Under the pieces are notes generated by a model. That model saw only the letters and a program-made list of their open reading frames with translations. It did no database searches and had not been told where the DNA came from. The translations under genes and the position numbers were made by a program. This document shows, piece by piece, positions 24,108 through 33,131 of a stretch of DNA of 64,000 bases. Each line of letters begins with the position of its first letter. Position 1 is the stretch's first letter. Source of the DNA: Streptomyces sp. CB00316 (GTDB taxonomy: Bacteria > Actinomycetota > Actinomycetes > Streptomycetales > Streptomycetaceae); the NCBI RefSeq assembly GCF_001905595.1, contig NZ_LIXI01000009.1, positions 124,001-188,000 on the forward strand. Reading direction: 5' to 3'.

Positions 24108-25346
24108 TCAGTTGCCGACACGACGGCGCAGATCCTGGAAGGCGGTGTAGTTGGCGATGACCTCGATGCGGCCGGGCGGGGAGTACTGCACGGCCTCGTC
24201 GAGCGTTTCGCAGACCCGGAAGTCGAGCCCCGCCACTTCGAGGCGGACCGCGAGGTCCAGCTTGCGGTCGCCGAGTACGAAGATGGGGTGACCGGCCAGC
24301 TGGGTGTAGTCCACGTCCCAGAGCCAGGACGTGTCCGTGCCGTCCGCGCCACGGGCGTTGACGGAGAGGATCACCGGCGTCGGCGGCGGGTCGATCAGCG
24401 AGAAGGTCTCCAGCCAGCCGGCCGGGTTCTTCGCCAGCAGCAGGCGCAGCTCGCGGTTGTGGAAGGTGACGACGTCGTACCGTCCGGCAACGGCCTGCAC
24501 CTGGTACATGCGCTCCAGCGCGACCTGCGGCGGCACACCGAAGACGGCGGCGACGGCGGCCGAACTGGTGGCGTTCGCCTTGTTGGCACGGCCGGGCAGC
24601 TGGAGGTGGATCGGCCAGGCCGAGCCGTGCGGGTCGAGGACGTAGTCGCCGTTGAGCGCCCAGCTCGGGGCGGGGCGGCGGAAGCCGCACTGCCCGCAGA
24701 ACCAGTCCTCGCCGGGGCGCTGCATCACACCGCCGCAGGACGGGCAGGACCAGGCGTCGTCCTTCCACGCCTGACCGGCCGCCACCCACACCACGTTGGG
24801 CGAGGAGGAGGCCGCCCAGACGACCAGCGGGTCGTCCGCGTTGGCGATGATCACGGCCTTGGAGCCGGAGAGGCCCTCGCGCCAGTGCTCGGCCATCATC
24901 CGGGTCTCCGCCGCGCGGTCCAGCTGGTCGCGGGAGAGGTTGAGCAGCGCGATCGCCTTGGGGGTGGTGTCCCGGGCGACGCCGGCGAGATACTTCTCGT
25001 CGACCTCGATCACGCCGAACTTCGCGTCCGAGCCGCCGGCCAGCGCCGAGGTGATGCCCGCCGGCATGTTCGCGCCGAGCGCGTTCGACACGACGGGCCC
25101 CGCGGCCCCCAGTGCCTCGGCGATCAGCCGGGTCGTCGTCGTCTTGCCGTTCGTCGCCGACACGAGGATCACGTCCAGGTGCTGCGCCAGCCGCCCCAGC
25201 AGGTCGGGGTCGAGTTTGAGCGCCACCCGGCCGCCGATCACCGATCCGCTGCCCCGCCCCGCGGCGCGTGACACCGCCGCCGCGGCCTTGCCCGCCGTCA
25301 CGGCCAGCTTGGCCCGCGGCGACAACGGCTCCGTGTTGCCTGCCAT
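24108..25346 (-). CDS. murT: Lipid II isoglutaminyl synthase, Mur ligase-like subunit MurT
   Basis: A 412-residue Mur ligase homologue. ATP-binding motif: SATNGKTTTTRLIAEAL (about residues 62-78). A Cys4 zinc ribbon interrupts the central domain, CPSCGG and CGQCGF, a hallmark of MurT. The C-terminal DUF1727 domain carries the end DLRRRV. It activates the lipid II glutamate with ATP while GatD provides ammonia. AGGAGGATC precedes the ATG at 25346. Divergent from the deformylase gene across 114 bp. Confidence 0.92.
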   Translation of the reverse strand: MAGNTEPLSPRAKLAVTAGKAAAAVSRAAGRGSGSVIGGRVALKLDPDLLGRLAQHLDVILVSATNGKTTTTRLIAEALGAAGPVVSNALGANMPAGITSALAGGSDAKFGVIEVDEKYLAGVARDTTPKAIALLNLSRDQLDRAAETRMMAEHWREGLSGSKAVIIANADDPLVVWAASSSPNVVWVAAGQAWKDDAWSCPSCGGVMQRPGEDWFCGQCGFRRPAPSWALNGDYVLDPHGSAWPIHLQLPGRANKANATSSAAVAAVFGVPPQVALERMYQVQAVAGRYDVVTFHNRELRLLLAKNPAGWLETFSLIDPPPTPVILSVNARGADGTDTSWLWDVDYTQLAGHPIFVLGDRKLDLAVRLEVAGLDFRVCETLDEAVQYSPPGRIEVIANYTAFQDLRRRVGN

Positions 25347-25460
25347 CGTCCTAGATCCTCCTTGCATCGGTCCGCGCCCAGCCTATCGATGTCCGGCGCG
25401 GCGACCGCACCGCGGCACCACGGGAACTCACCGGCCGTGGCGGAACGTACGCTTGCCGCC

Positions 25461-26012
25461 ATGCGAAACCGCCCGATCCCCGGCAGTTCCGGACTCGTCC
25501 GTGAGATGAGTCTGCTCGGCGACCCGTTGCTCCACCGTGCCTGTGAGGACGTCACGGAGTTCGGGCCTTCGCTCGCGAGACTGGTCGAGGACATGTTCGC
25601 CACGATGTACGCCGCGCAGGGTGTCGGGCTCGCCGCCAACCAGATCGGCGTCCCGCTCAGAGTGTTCGTCTACGACTGCCCGGACGACGACGACATCCGT
25701 CATCTGGGACACGTCGTCAACCCCGAACTCGTCGAGGCGGACGGACTCACCGTACGCGGACCGGAGGGCTGTCTGTCACTTCCGGGTCTGGAAGCGGGCA
25801 CGGAACGCTTCGACCACGCGGTGGTCGAAGGCTTCACGATGACGGGTGAGCCGGTGCGGATCGTGGGGGCGGGATGGTTCGCCCGGTGTCTCCAGCACGA
25901 GTGCGACCACCTGGAGGGGGTGGTCTACACCGACCGGCTGACCGGACTGCGGAGGTCCCGGGCGCTGCGGGCGGCGCGCCGGGCGCCGTGGGCCCGCAGG
26001 GGCACCCCCTAG
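25461..26012 (+). CDS. def: Peptide deformylase
   Basis: A 183-residue metallohydrolase that removes the formyl group from new proteins. The three motifs are intact: GVGLAANQIG (54-63), EGCLSLPG (102-109, metal ligand C104) and HECDHLEG (146-153, ligands H146 and H150, catalytic E147). An arginine-rich tail ends the protein. The ATG at 25461 matches the family N-terminus. Its stop TAG lies inside a CTAG that also provides the stop of the convergent TetR gene. Streptomyces often carry several def paralogues. Confidence 0.93.
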   Translation: MRNRPIPGSSGLVREMSLLGDPLLHRACEDVTEFGPSLARLVEDMFATMYAAQGVGLAANQIGVPLRVFVYDCPDDDDIRHLGHVVNPELVEADGLTVRGPEGCLSLPGLEAGTERFDHAVVEGFTMTGEPVRIVGAGWFARCLQHECDHLEGVVYTDRLTGLRRSRALRAARRAPWARRGTP

Positions 26013-26692
26013 AACCCCGGGCCGCCCTTGAGGTCGCGGTCGCCGGCCTCCGCCAGCCGACCCCACAGCAGGTCGGCGAGGCTGCGCACCAGCCGCTCGC
26101 GGGAGCAGGGCCGGTCGGCGAGCCACCAGTCGCCCGCCGCGTGCATCATGCCGACGATGCCGTGGCCCCAGATGCGCGCCATCTGCTCGCCGTCCGGCCC
26201 CAGGTCCACCCGTTCGACGATCACCTGGCCCAGCTCCTCGCCGAGGCGGCGCAGCAGCGGGGCGGAGTGGCGGCCGACGTCGAAGCCCTGCTCGGTGGAG
26301 AGGGCGGCCTCCACGGAGGTGGCGGAGTCGGCCGCTCCGTCGGCGGGATGCATCAGGAAGCGGTAGACCTGGGGGCGGGCCTCGATCGCGGCGAGATAGG
26401 TGTCGAGCGTGGCCTCTACCCGTGCGCGGCGCTCGGCGGGGGCGTCCAGGGCCGCGCGCAGGGCGCTGAGGAGGGCGTCGGTGTGGCGTTTGGCCAGCGC
26501 GCGGTAGAGGCCGCCCTTGTCCCCGAAGTGGCGGTAGAGGATGGGCTTGGTGATCCCGGCCTCGGCGGCGATCGCGTTCATCGACGCCTGCGGGCCGTCC
26601 CTGAGCACCACCCGGTCCGCTGCTTCGAGCAGTTCGCGGCGGCGGGCCTCGGCCGCTGTCCGCTGTCGCTCGGCGCCGCGTGTGCTCTCCAT
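26009..26692 (-). CDS. TetR-family regulator next to an acyl-CoA dehydrogenase
   Basis: A 227-residue TetR protein. The helix-turn-helix is MNAIAAEAGITKPILYRHFG (about 38-57). The C-terminal part contains the ligand-binding helices, with HPADGAADSATS as a loop. It is divergent from the acyl-CoA dehydrogenase gene with palindromic sites between them, so it probably represses that gene and itself, with an acyl-CoA as likely signal. This matches known FadR-type TetR regulators of Streptomyces fatty-acid catabolism, but ligand and targets are inferred. Confidence 0.88.
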   Translation of the reverse strand: MESTRGAERQRTAAEARRRELLEAADRVVLRDGPQASMNAIAAEAGITKPILYRHFGDKGGLYRALAKRHTDALLSALRAALDAPAERRARVEATLDTYLAAIEARPQVYRFLMHPADGAADSATSVEAALSTEQGFDVGRHSAPLLRRLGEELGQVIVERVDLGPDGEQMARIWGHGIVGMMHAAGDWWLADRPCSRERLVRSLADLLWGRLAEAGDRDLKGGPGF

Positions 26693-26815
26693 GTCGTCTC
26701 TCCCACCCCTGGCCGTGCAATTTCTTCACGTCTGCTTCTTCGCGCCTGCGCAACGTAACACCACGCCCGGCGCCCTTGTCGATCAGCTCCGGAGCGGTTG
26801 ACAGCGGCTACTGTC

Positions 26816-26837
26816 CGGTAACAGACTGCGGTTACCG
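26816..26837. promoter_or_regulatory. TetR operator candidate in the TetR/fadE intergenic region
   Basis: CGGTAAC-AGACTGCG-GTTACCG has perfect 7-bp arms. A second overlapping repeat, GTTAC-CGCAA-GTAAC, follows immediately (26831-26845). A -35-like TTGACA sits at 26798-26803. Two overlapping operators 40-60 bp before the fadE start suit cooperative TetR binding that blocks the promoter. Confidence 0.55.
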
Positions 26838-26878
26838 CAAGTAACGCATGCTTTTCACGGCAGTGCATGGAGGGGAAC

Positions 26879-28105
26879 ATGGCCCAGTTCACGCTCGATC
26901 TCAACGACGACCAGAAGCAGGTCCGTGACTGGCTTCACGGCTTCGCGGCGGATGTGATCCGCCCCGCGGCCTCGGAATGGGACGAGCGTGAGGAAACGCC
27001 CTGGCCCGTCATCCAGGAGGCGGCCAAGGTCGGCATCTACTCCCTCGATTTCTACGCCCAGCAGTTCTTCGACCCTACGGGTCTCGGCATCCCCATGGCC
27101 ATGGAAGAGCTCTTCTGGGGTGACGCGGGTATCGCCCTCTCCATCGTCGGTACGGGCCTGGCGGCCGTCGGCGTCCTCGCCAACGGCACCGAGGAGCAGA
27201 TCGGCACCTGGATCCCGCAGATGTACGGCGACGCGAACGACGTGAAGGTCGCCGCCTTCTGCTCCTCCGAGCCCGACGCAGGATCCGACGTCGCCTCGAT
27301 GCGTACGCGCGCGGTCTACGACGAGGCCAAGGACGAGTGGGTCCTCAACGGGACCAAGACCTGGGCGACCAACGGCGGCATAGCCAACGTCCACGTGGTG
27401 GTCGCCGTCGTCGACGCGGACCTGGGCTCCAAGGGCCACGCCTCCTTCATCGTGCCGCCCGACACCCCCGGCCTCTCCCAGGGCCAGAAGTTCAAGAAGC
27501 ACGGCATCCGGGCCTCGCACACCGCCGAGGTGGTCCTGGAGGACGTCCGTGTACCCGGCCACTGCCTGCTCGGCGGCAAGGAGAAACTCGACGAGCGGCT
27601 CGCCCGCGCCCGGGAGCGCGCCAAGTCCGGCGGCGAGCGGGTCAAGAACGCGGCGATGGCCACCTTCGAGGCCTCCCGCCCGGCCGTCGGCGCCATGGCG
27701 GTGGGCACCGCCCGAGCGGCGTACGAGGTCGCCCTCGACTACGCCAGGACGCGCAGCCAGTTCGGCCGCCCGATCATCGACAACCAGGGCATCGCCTTCC
27801 AGCTCGCCGACATGCGCACCCAGATCGACGCGGCCCGGCTGCTGGTCTGGCGCGCCTCCTGGATGGCGACCACCGGGAAGCCGTTCACCTCCGCGGAGGG
27901 CTCCATGTCGAAGCTCTACGCCAGCGAGACAGCCAAGAAGGTCACCGCGCAGGCCATCCAGATCCTCGGCGGCAACGGCTTCACCCGGGAGTACCCGGTG
28001 GAGCGGATGCACCGGGACGCCGCGATCTACACCATCTTCGAGGGCACCAGCGAGATCCAGCGCCTGGTGATCGCCCGCACGCTGTCGGGCATGCCGATCC
28101 GCTAG
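26879..28105 (+). CDS. fadE: Acyl-CoA dehydrogenase
   Basis: A 408-residue FAD flavoenzyme for the first step of beta-oxidation. Blocks: AAFCSSEPDAGSDVASMRT and GTKTWATNGG (FAD and substrate binding), ARTRSQFGRPIIDNQGI, and QILGGNGFTREYPVERMHRD. The catalytic Glu is in YTIFEGTSEIQRLVIAR near residue 388. GGAGGGG is well spaced from the ATG at 26879, so I prefer it to an ATG four codons upstream. Control by the divergent TetR protein is likely. Confidence 0.93.
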   Translation: MAQFTLDLNDDQKQVRDWLHGFAADVIRPAASEWDEREETPWPVIQEAAKVGIYSLDFYAQQFFDPTGLGIPMAMEELFWGDAGIALSIVGTGLAAVGVLANGTEEQIGTWIPQMYGDANDVKVAAFCSSEPDAGSDVASMRTRAVYDEAKDEWVLNGTKTWATNGGIANVHVVVAVVDADLGSKGHASFIVPPDTPGLSQGQKFKKHGIRASHTAEVVLEDVRVPGHCLLGGKEKLDERLARARERAKSGGERVKNAAMATFEASRPAVGAMAVGTARAAYEVALDYARTRSQFGRPIIDNQGIAFQLADMRTQIDAARLLVWRASWMATTGKPFTSAEGSMSKLYASETAKKVTAQAIQILGGNGFTREYPVERMHRDAAIYTIFEGTSEIQRLVIARTLSGMPIR

Positions 28106-28141
28106 CGGACAGGCCACAAGAAGCGGACAGGCCGCAAAAAA

Positions 28142-28167
28142 GGGGGGCCGTCCTGGGACGGCCCCCC
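28142..28167. terminator. Bidirectional hairpin terminator
   Basis: GGGGGGCCGTC-CTGG-GACGGCCCCCC, with 11-bp perfect arms. It is flanked by AAAAAA on the left and TTC on the right, and lies between the convergent fadE and glutathione peroxidase genes, serving both. It is the strongest terminator in the window. Confidence 0.88.
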
Positions 28168-28180
28168 TTCACGCCACCGC

Positions 28181-28669
28181 TCAGCCGGGCAGCTGCGCCT
28201 CGACCGCCGCCACGACCTCCGTCGACTCCGGCTCGCTGCGCGGGCGGATCCGGGCCACCGGCTCACCGGCCGGCGAGATCACGAACTTCTCGAAGTTCCA
28301 CTGGACGTCCCCGGCCTCCCCGTCCGCGTCCGCCAGCTTCGTCAGCTCCGCGTACAGCGGGTGCCGACCGGCCCCGTTGACCTCGATCTTCTCCAGGAGC
28401 GGGAAGGTGACGCCGTACGTCGTCGAGCAGAAGGTCTCGATCTCCTCGGCGCTCCCCGGCTCCTGCCCGGCGAACTGGTTGCACGGTACACCGAGCACGG
28501 TCAGGCCCCGGTCCCCGTACGTCTGCTGCAGCCGCTCCAGGCCCTCGTACTGCGGAGTGAGCCCGCACTTGGACGCCACGTTCACCAACAGGACGGTCCG
28601 GCCGCTCCAGGCGCCCAGGGTGGTCGGCTCACCGGCGAGGGTGTGCAGCGGAATGTCGTGCAGCGTCAT
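28181..28669 (-). CDS. Glutathione peroxidase family thiol peroxidase
   Basis: A 162-residue peroxidase of the GPx fold. The peroxidatic residue is Cys (C35 in NVASKCGLTPQY), not selenocysteine. The second signature is VLGVPCNQFAGQEPG with a possible resolving Cys, followed by WNFEKFV with the catalytic Trp and Asn. Since actinomycetes lack glutathione it probably uses thioredoxin. GGGAGAG precedes the ATG at 28669. It follows the GNAT gene after 51 bp and may share its transcript. Confidence 0.92.
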   Translation of the reverse strand: MTLHDIPLHTLAGEPTTLGAWSGRTVLLVNVASKCGLTPQYEGLERLQQTYGDRGLTVLGVPCNQFAGQEPGSAEEIETFCSTTYGVTFPLLEKIEVNGAGRHPLYAELTKLADADGEAGDVQWNFEKFVISPAGEPVARIRPRSEPESTEVVAAVEAQLPG

Positions 28670-28720
28670 GAAGCTCTCCCTGATCATCGCGTGCGTGGTG
28701 CCCATTGTGCCGCCCGCCGC

Positions 28721-29245
28721 TCATAGGGCGGCGAGCTCCTTGTAGTAGAAGGTGGTCGGCTTGAGGCTGCCCGCCGGGTCGGCCGCGTATCCCGGCACGG
28801 AGCCCACTTCCGTCCAGCCCGCCTTGCAGTAGACCTGCTCGGCCAGGCTGCCGCTCTCGGTGTCCAGGATCAGCAGGCTGATGCCCTCGACCCGCGCGTA
28901 CGCCTCCACGGCGTCCAGCAGGCCCCGCCCGAGCCCCTGCCCGCGGGCGGCGGGGCGGACCATCAGCTTGGCGACCTCGGCGCGGTGGCGGGCGTTCGGC
29001 AGCGGCGCCCGGATCAGGGCGATCGTTCCGGCGACCCGGCCGCCCTCCCGGGCGATCCAGATGGAGACCTCCCCGGACTCCACGGCGCCCGCGCGCTCCC
29101 GCCACCAGGCGGCGGCCTTCTCCCGGTCCAGCGGGGCCAGGAAGCCCACCGAGGAGCCCTCCTCGACGGTCTCCACGAGCAGCTCGGCCATCTCATCGGC
29201 GTACGTGACCAGCTCGGGGCCGGACACGTGGACGATCTCGGTCAT
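28721..29245 (-). CDS. GNAT family N-acetyltransferase
   Basis: A 174-residue acetyltransferase. Motif A is VAKLMVRPAARGQGLGRGLL (about 89-108), and motif B includes LLILDTESGSLAEQVYCKAG. This arrangement resembles enzymes that acetylate small amines or antibiotics, but no substrate is certain. The ATG at 29245 follows AAAGGA. Upstream lies a 199-bp gap to the divergent DUF6011 gene. Confidence 0.87.
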   Translation of the reverse strand: MTEIVHVSGPELVTYADEMAELLVETVEEGSSVGFLAPLDREKAAAWWRERAGAVESGEVSIWIAREGGRVAGTIALIRAPLPNARHRAEVAKLMVRPAARGQGLGRGLLDAVEAYARVEGISLLILDTESGSLAEQVYCKAGWTEVGSVPGYAADPAGSLKPTTFYYKELAAL

Positions 29246-29444
29246 GCGCAAGGGTCCTTTCACAGCGGAACGGTCGGGAGGGGTACGGAGTCGGGGCCGG
29301 ACGCCGACGTGATCCGGCTCCTGAGCCGTATCTCTCCTATCCGCATGGTGTCCCCGATATGCGGGAGGCGTCGACAGGGGAGAGGTGTCCACGCCACCGC
29401 CGCCCCCTCGGGCGGCCACGGGGCCGTACTGGGAGGATCGGGGC

Positions 29445-29693
29445 GTGGATACTCCCGATGCCTTCCCCGAACCGCTGCCCGGGGCCGACGGGGCCGCCGC
29501 ACAGGACACGGCGGCCGAGGACGCCCCGCTCCGCCGCCTGATCCGCTGCCGCCTCTGCGGCCGCCCCCTCACCGGCGCGGACTCCCGCCGCACCGGTCTC
29601 GGCCCGTCCTGCGACGCCAAACTGCACCCCGCGCCGCCGGACATCCGCACCCGCCGCCACGAGGTCGAGCAGGACCCGCTGCCCGGCACCTGA
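29445..29693 (+). CDS. DUF6011 small zinc-ribbon-like protein
   Basis: An 82-residue protein beginning at GTG, with GGGAGGATC upstream. Its core RCRLCGRPLTGADSRRTGLG and PSCDAKL has three Cys arranged as in DUF6011 proteins, a short metal-binding module found in actinomycetes and their phages. The acidic N-terminus and charged C-terminus are variable. It converges with the 1142-residue gene, whose stop is seven bases away. Confidence 0.72.
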   Translation: MDTPDAFPEPLPGADGAAAQDTAAEDAPLRRLIRCRLCGRPLTGADSRRTGLGPSCDAKLHPAPPDIRTRRHEVEQDPLPGT

Positions 29694-29700
29694 ACGGCGC

Positions 29701-32700
29701 TCAGCCGTCCGGGCCGTCCTCGGGCACCTCGTCCACCACTCGCGCGGCGAGCTCCAGGAAGGCCTTGACCGAGCGGGAGCGCAACCGCCCCACATCGACC
29801 ACACCGCTGCTCGACAGATGGGGATCGAAGGGCACGAAGACGGGGCCGCCCGCGTTGGGGAACCGCATCCTGACCTCCCCGTCCCGGGCGATCACCGCCT
29901 CCATACCGCTGAGCCGGGTGGCTACGACGACGGTGTTCCGGCTCAGCGCCGGATATCCCAGCTCCTCCACGGTGTCCAGCGTGGCGCGCGCGGCCGTCAA
30001 GGAGTCGGCGCCGGTCGTGCAGCAGAGGACCAGCCGGTCCGTCGCGTCCAGCACGACCTGCGCCGACTCCTCCAGACGGGCCGGGGCCCAGTCCGTCAGG
30101 ACGACGGGGTAGTGGCGGTCGGCGATGTCCAGCACACGGCGGTACTCGTCCGGGTACGCGGGACTGGCGCTCGAATGGGACGCGCTGTGCGCCAGCACCT
30201 CCAGGCCCGAGGGGAGTGGCGTGGTGAACCGCCGCACCGCCTCGTAGGGCGCGTCGACCGGAAGCGTCGTGAGGTCGCGGACCGTGGCCGGGTTCCTGCG
30301 CGCCAGCCTGGCGTACACCTCACCAGCGGCCGGGGCGCCGTCGAGCGCCAGCACCGGCCGGCCGCGCACGGCGGCGAGGACGGAGCCGAGCACATGGGTC
30401 GTCGTGATCCGCCCGCAGGAGTGGTGCGCCCCGACGACCGTGACCCGCCGGCTGTACGTGAGGGACCTGCCCGCGCGCTCCAGCATCTCCTGGGTCTCCC
30501 CCCGGCGGCGGAGTGCCGGAAGCCCGAGCGCCCGCGCGGCCGCCCGCGGTGACGACCGCGCCGCGGACGCCTCCTCGTGGACCGGCGGCCGGCGCGCCGC
30601 ACCGCGCGCGCCCACCGTCCCGGCAACCGTGGCGCCGGAATCGGGCATGCGCTGCGAGACGACGGAGACATAGCGGGCCAGCACACCGGCCGTCTCACTG
30701 GCGGAGGGCCGCCGGGCGGGATCGGGATCCAGGCAGCGCAACACCTGGTCCCGCAGCGGCTGCCAGGAATCGCCCTGCCAGAGCTGCATGTCCTGCGAAG
30801 TGTGGAGCGCCGGCGTCCTCTTGGTGCTGATCAGCCGCAGCAGCTCACCCAGCTCCCGCACGCTGTCGGCCTGCGTCGGCGCCGGTCCGCTGCCGGCGTA
30901 CTCACCGTCCACGGCACAGTCCGAGAGCCCGGCCAGCAGCACCGAGCGGCCGGTGACGATCACCGTGTCGGCGGTGAGCCGGGCCGGCACGAGCCCCTGC
31001 AGATGGCACAGGCTGAGGGCGCCGGCCAGATGCCAGCCCAGCGTCAGGCTGCCCAGGATGTCCAGCGCGGACTGGCGTCCGGGCGGCACCGCTCGGACCA
31101 GCTCCCGCAGCAGCGGCGGTTTCGCCTGACCGGAGCCGGGCGCCACCAGCTGCACCGCGATCCAGGCGGGCCGGTCCGTGAGCCCGGTGGCCAGCAGCGC
31201 GGGCGCGTAGCGGCCGTTCAGCCGCCGCAGCGCCTCCGCCTCCGTCGTCAGGAGCTGGGCCGTGGCCGCCGGCAGCTCCGGCCGGGCCACCCGCACGGCC
31301 GCGGTCCCGCCCTGGTCGTCCCGGCCGAGGTAGACCACCGTCCGGCTGCCCGGCCGCCGGCCCAGCAGCCGGTAGGGGCCCAGCCGTTCGGGGTCGGAGG
31401 GCAGCGTCGGCCCCCAGTCCCCGGGCCCGGACGCCTCCACCGCCGGCTCCTCCCCGAGGGCCGGGGACGGGTCGGCCCGGCGCGGCAGGGTCACCCCGAA
31501 ACGGGCCAGCAGCCGCCGCTCCACGACCGTGAAGGAGCGGAAGGCGGCGGGGAGCCGCTCCACGCCGTCCGGATGCGCCAGCCAGGCCGGGAAGTCCGGT
31601 GAACGTCCCGCGAGCCGCTCCAGCGAGCGCCCGATGTCCCGGCTGGTGCGCAGCAGCTCGGCGCGCGGCACGGTGTCCAGCAAGGACCCCCTGACCTCCT
31701 CGTCGAAGTCGAAGACCCGGTGCTGGGCGGGGAGCGGCCCCGTCACCGGGGCCTCCACCTGCCGGAGCAGTCCGCCGAGGAACACCTCGGCCAGGTCCCC
31801 CGTCCCGGCCCGCCACGGGACGGCCGACTGCACCAGGCGCATGACCGGTACGGAGACCGGGGAGACGGCGGCCAGATGGGCGGCGAGGCGGTACGCCCCG
31901 GGGGTCGCCGCGTCCCGGAACGACTGCACCTCGCCCGCGGTGCGGGCCAGGCCGACCGCCGCGTGGAGCCTCGGCCGCGCCAGCAGGGGCAGCTCCACCG
32001 TCGTCCCCGGTGAGGTCAGCAGCCGGGCCCAGTCCCGGGCCGCCGCCGGAGAGGGCTCGAGCACCGGGACGGGGACCCCGGTGAAGTCCGCGAGACCGGC
32101 GGGTAGCACCCGGTCGGTGATCTCCCACGCGGCACTCGCGCCGCCCGGCCGGTGCGTCGTCGCCTGCCAGCGCTCCGCCTGGATCCCCGACCCCTCCCAG
32201 AGGTGCGGGGGCAGCGCGTGGACGAGGGCCACCGGACCGGCCTCCGCCCAGCCCTGGAGCACATCGTGCATGGAGCCCTGGCGCCAGGCCGCCCCCATCC
32301 CGTCGCTGACCACCATGATCAGGGTCTGTCCCGAGGGGTCGGTGACGACCGTCGCGGACATCCGGCCGCTGCCGGGATCGAAGGGGCGGCCGGTCAGCAG
32401 CGGAGGACCGGCACCCCGGGTGTCCAGGCCGAAGAAGCGCACGGAACGGAACGCGCCCAGCCGCTGCATCATGGTCCGCAGCTCGGCCGCCAGCCGGTGC
32501 CACAGCAACATGGAGAGGCCGTCGTCGACCACGAGCACCAGATCGAGCCAGCGCTCCCGGGCCGGCCGCATCACGACGTCCGGCAGCCCCGTCTCCGCCA
32601 GCAGGGCCGCGGTCGCCGCCTCGTCCAGTTGCCGGCGCCACCGGCTCGGCCGCTTCTGCTTCAGCGGGCGCAGCGCCCGGCCCAGGGCCAGCTCGTCGGC

Positions 32701-33129
32701 CAGCCCCTTGAACTCCGGTACGCGCAAGGGCAGGGCGGACCGTTCACGGGAGCGGGACCCGGCCGCCTCGAACCGGGGTGGTGGCGGCTGCGGGCGGGCG
32801 GCCGTACGCAGCGGCGCGGCGAACAGCTCGGGCGCGGCCCGGTCCGCCTGCTCGGTCTCCGCGGCCGGCGGGCCCGGCGGGCCGTCCGGGGCGGGCTCGG
32901 CGGCCGCGGCCCTCTCCCCGCAGGGGGCGGACCCGGACCGCTCCACGGCCAGGGTCCGGGCCAGCGGAAGTTCCGGGCCCGCCGGCAGCCGCCCGGCCAG
33001 CCACAGGACGTCGAGGACCTGCTGCGGGTCGAGGTCGTGCCCGGCGTCCCGTAACACCCGCAGGACGGACGCCAGTTTGTCGGCGTCCTCCTCCCGTGCC
33101 GGTCCGTCGGCCATCCCCTCCCCGGTCAT
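29701..33129 (-). CDS. SAV_2336-type fusion: vWA-like, pseudokinase and degenerate ParA/MinD domains
   Basis: A 1142-residue multidomain protein, last gene of the four-gene operon. Residues 1-190: variable, Pro/Ala-rich, like SAV_2336 N-termini. Residues 194-340: vWA-like fold, LDLVLVVDDGLSMLLWHRLA, a MIDAS-like site with D-D-G-L-S. Residues 582-822: protein-kinase fold with intact C-lobe end CLDPDPARRPSA, but VAIK Lys reads VRVAR, the HRD loop is VPARLTADT (714-722) and DFG is missing. Residues 895-1120: ParA/MinD-like, but the P-loop is GAHHSCGRITTT (900-911), with Arg for Lys. Both enzyme domains look inactive. The ATG is two bases after the MoxR stop, so translation is coupled. Confidence 0.8.
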   Translation of the reverse strand: MTGEGMADGPAREEDADKLASVLRVLRDAGHDLDPQQVLDVLWLAGRLPAGPELPLARTLAVERSGSAPCGERAAAAEPAPDGPPGPPAAETEQADRAAPELFAAPLRTAARPQPPPPRFEAAGSRSRERSALPLRVPEFKGLADELALGRALRPLKQKRPSRWRRQLDEAATAALLAETGLPDVVMRPARERWLDLVLVVDDGLSMLLWHRLAAELRTMMQRLGAFRSVRFFGLDTRGAGPPLLTGRPFDPGSGRMSATVVTDPSGQTLIMVVSDGMGAAWRQGSMHDVLQGWAEAGPVALVHALPPHLWEGSGIQAERWQATTHRPGGASAAWEITDRVLPAGLADFTGVPVPVLEPSPAAARDWARLLTSPGTTVELPLLARPRLHAAVGLARTAGEVQSFRDAATPGAYRLAAHLAAVSPVSVPVMRLVQSAVPWRAGTGDLAEVFLGGLLRQVEAPVTGPLPAQHRVFDFDEEVRGSLLDTVPRAELLRTSRDIGRSLERLAGRSPDFPAWLAHPDGVERLPAAFRSFTVVERRLLARFGVTLPRRADPSPALGEEPAVEASGPGDWGPTLPSDPERLGPYRLLGRRPGSRTVVYLGRDDQGGTAAVRVARPELPAATAQLLTTEAEALRRLNGRYAPALLATGLTDRPAWIAVQLVAPGSGQAKPPLLRELVRAVPPGRQSALDILGSLTLGWHLAGALSLCHLQGLVPARLTADTVIVTGRSVLLAGLSDCAVDGEYAGSGPAPTQADSVRELGELLRLISTKRTPALHTSQDMQLWQGDSWQPLRDQVLRCLDPDPARRPSASETAGVLARYVSVVSQRMPDSGATVAGTVGARGAARRPPVHEEASAARSSPRAAARALGLPALRRRGETQEMLERAGRSLTYSRRVTVVGAHHSCGRITTTHVLGSVLAAVRGRPVLALDGAPAAGEVYARLARRNPATVRDLTTLPVDAPYEAVRRFTTPLPSGLEVLAHSASHSSASPAYPDEYRRVLDIADRHYPVVLTDWAPARLEESAQVVLDATDRLVLCCTTGADSLTAARATLDTVEELGYPALSRNTVVVATRLSGMEAVIARDGEVRMRFPNAGGPVFVPFDPHLSSSGVVDVGRLRSRSVKAFLELAARVVDEVPEDGPDG

Positions 33130-33131
33130 GG

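Noticed and set aside
28104..28137. Direct repeat AGCGGACAGGCC(A/G)CAA twice between fadE and its terminator
   Set aside because: Two 16-17-bp copies only, probably a small slippage duplication before the terminator; no function suggested.
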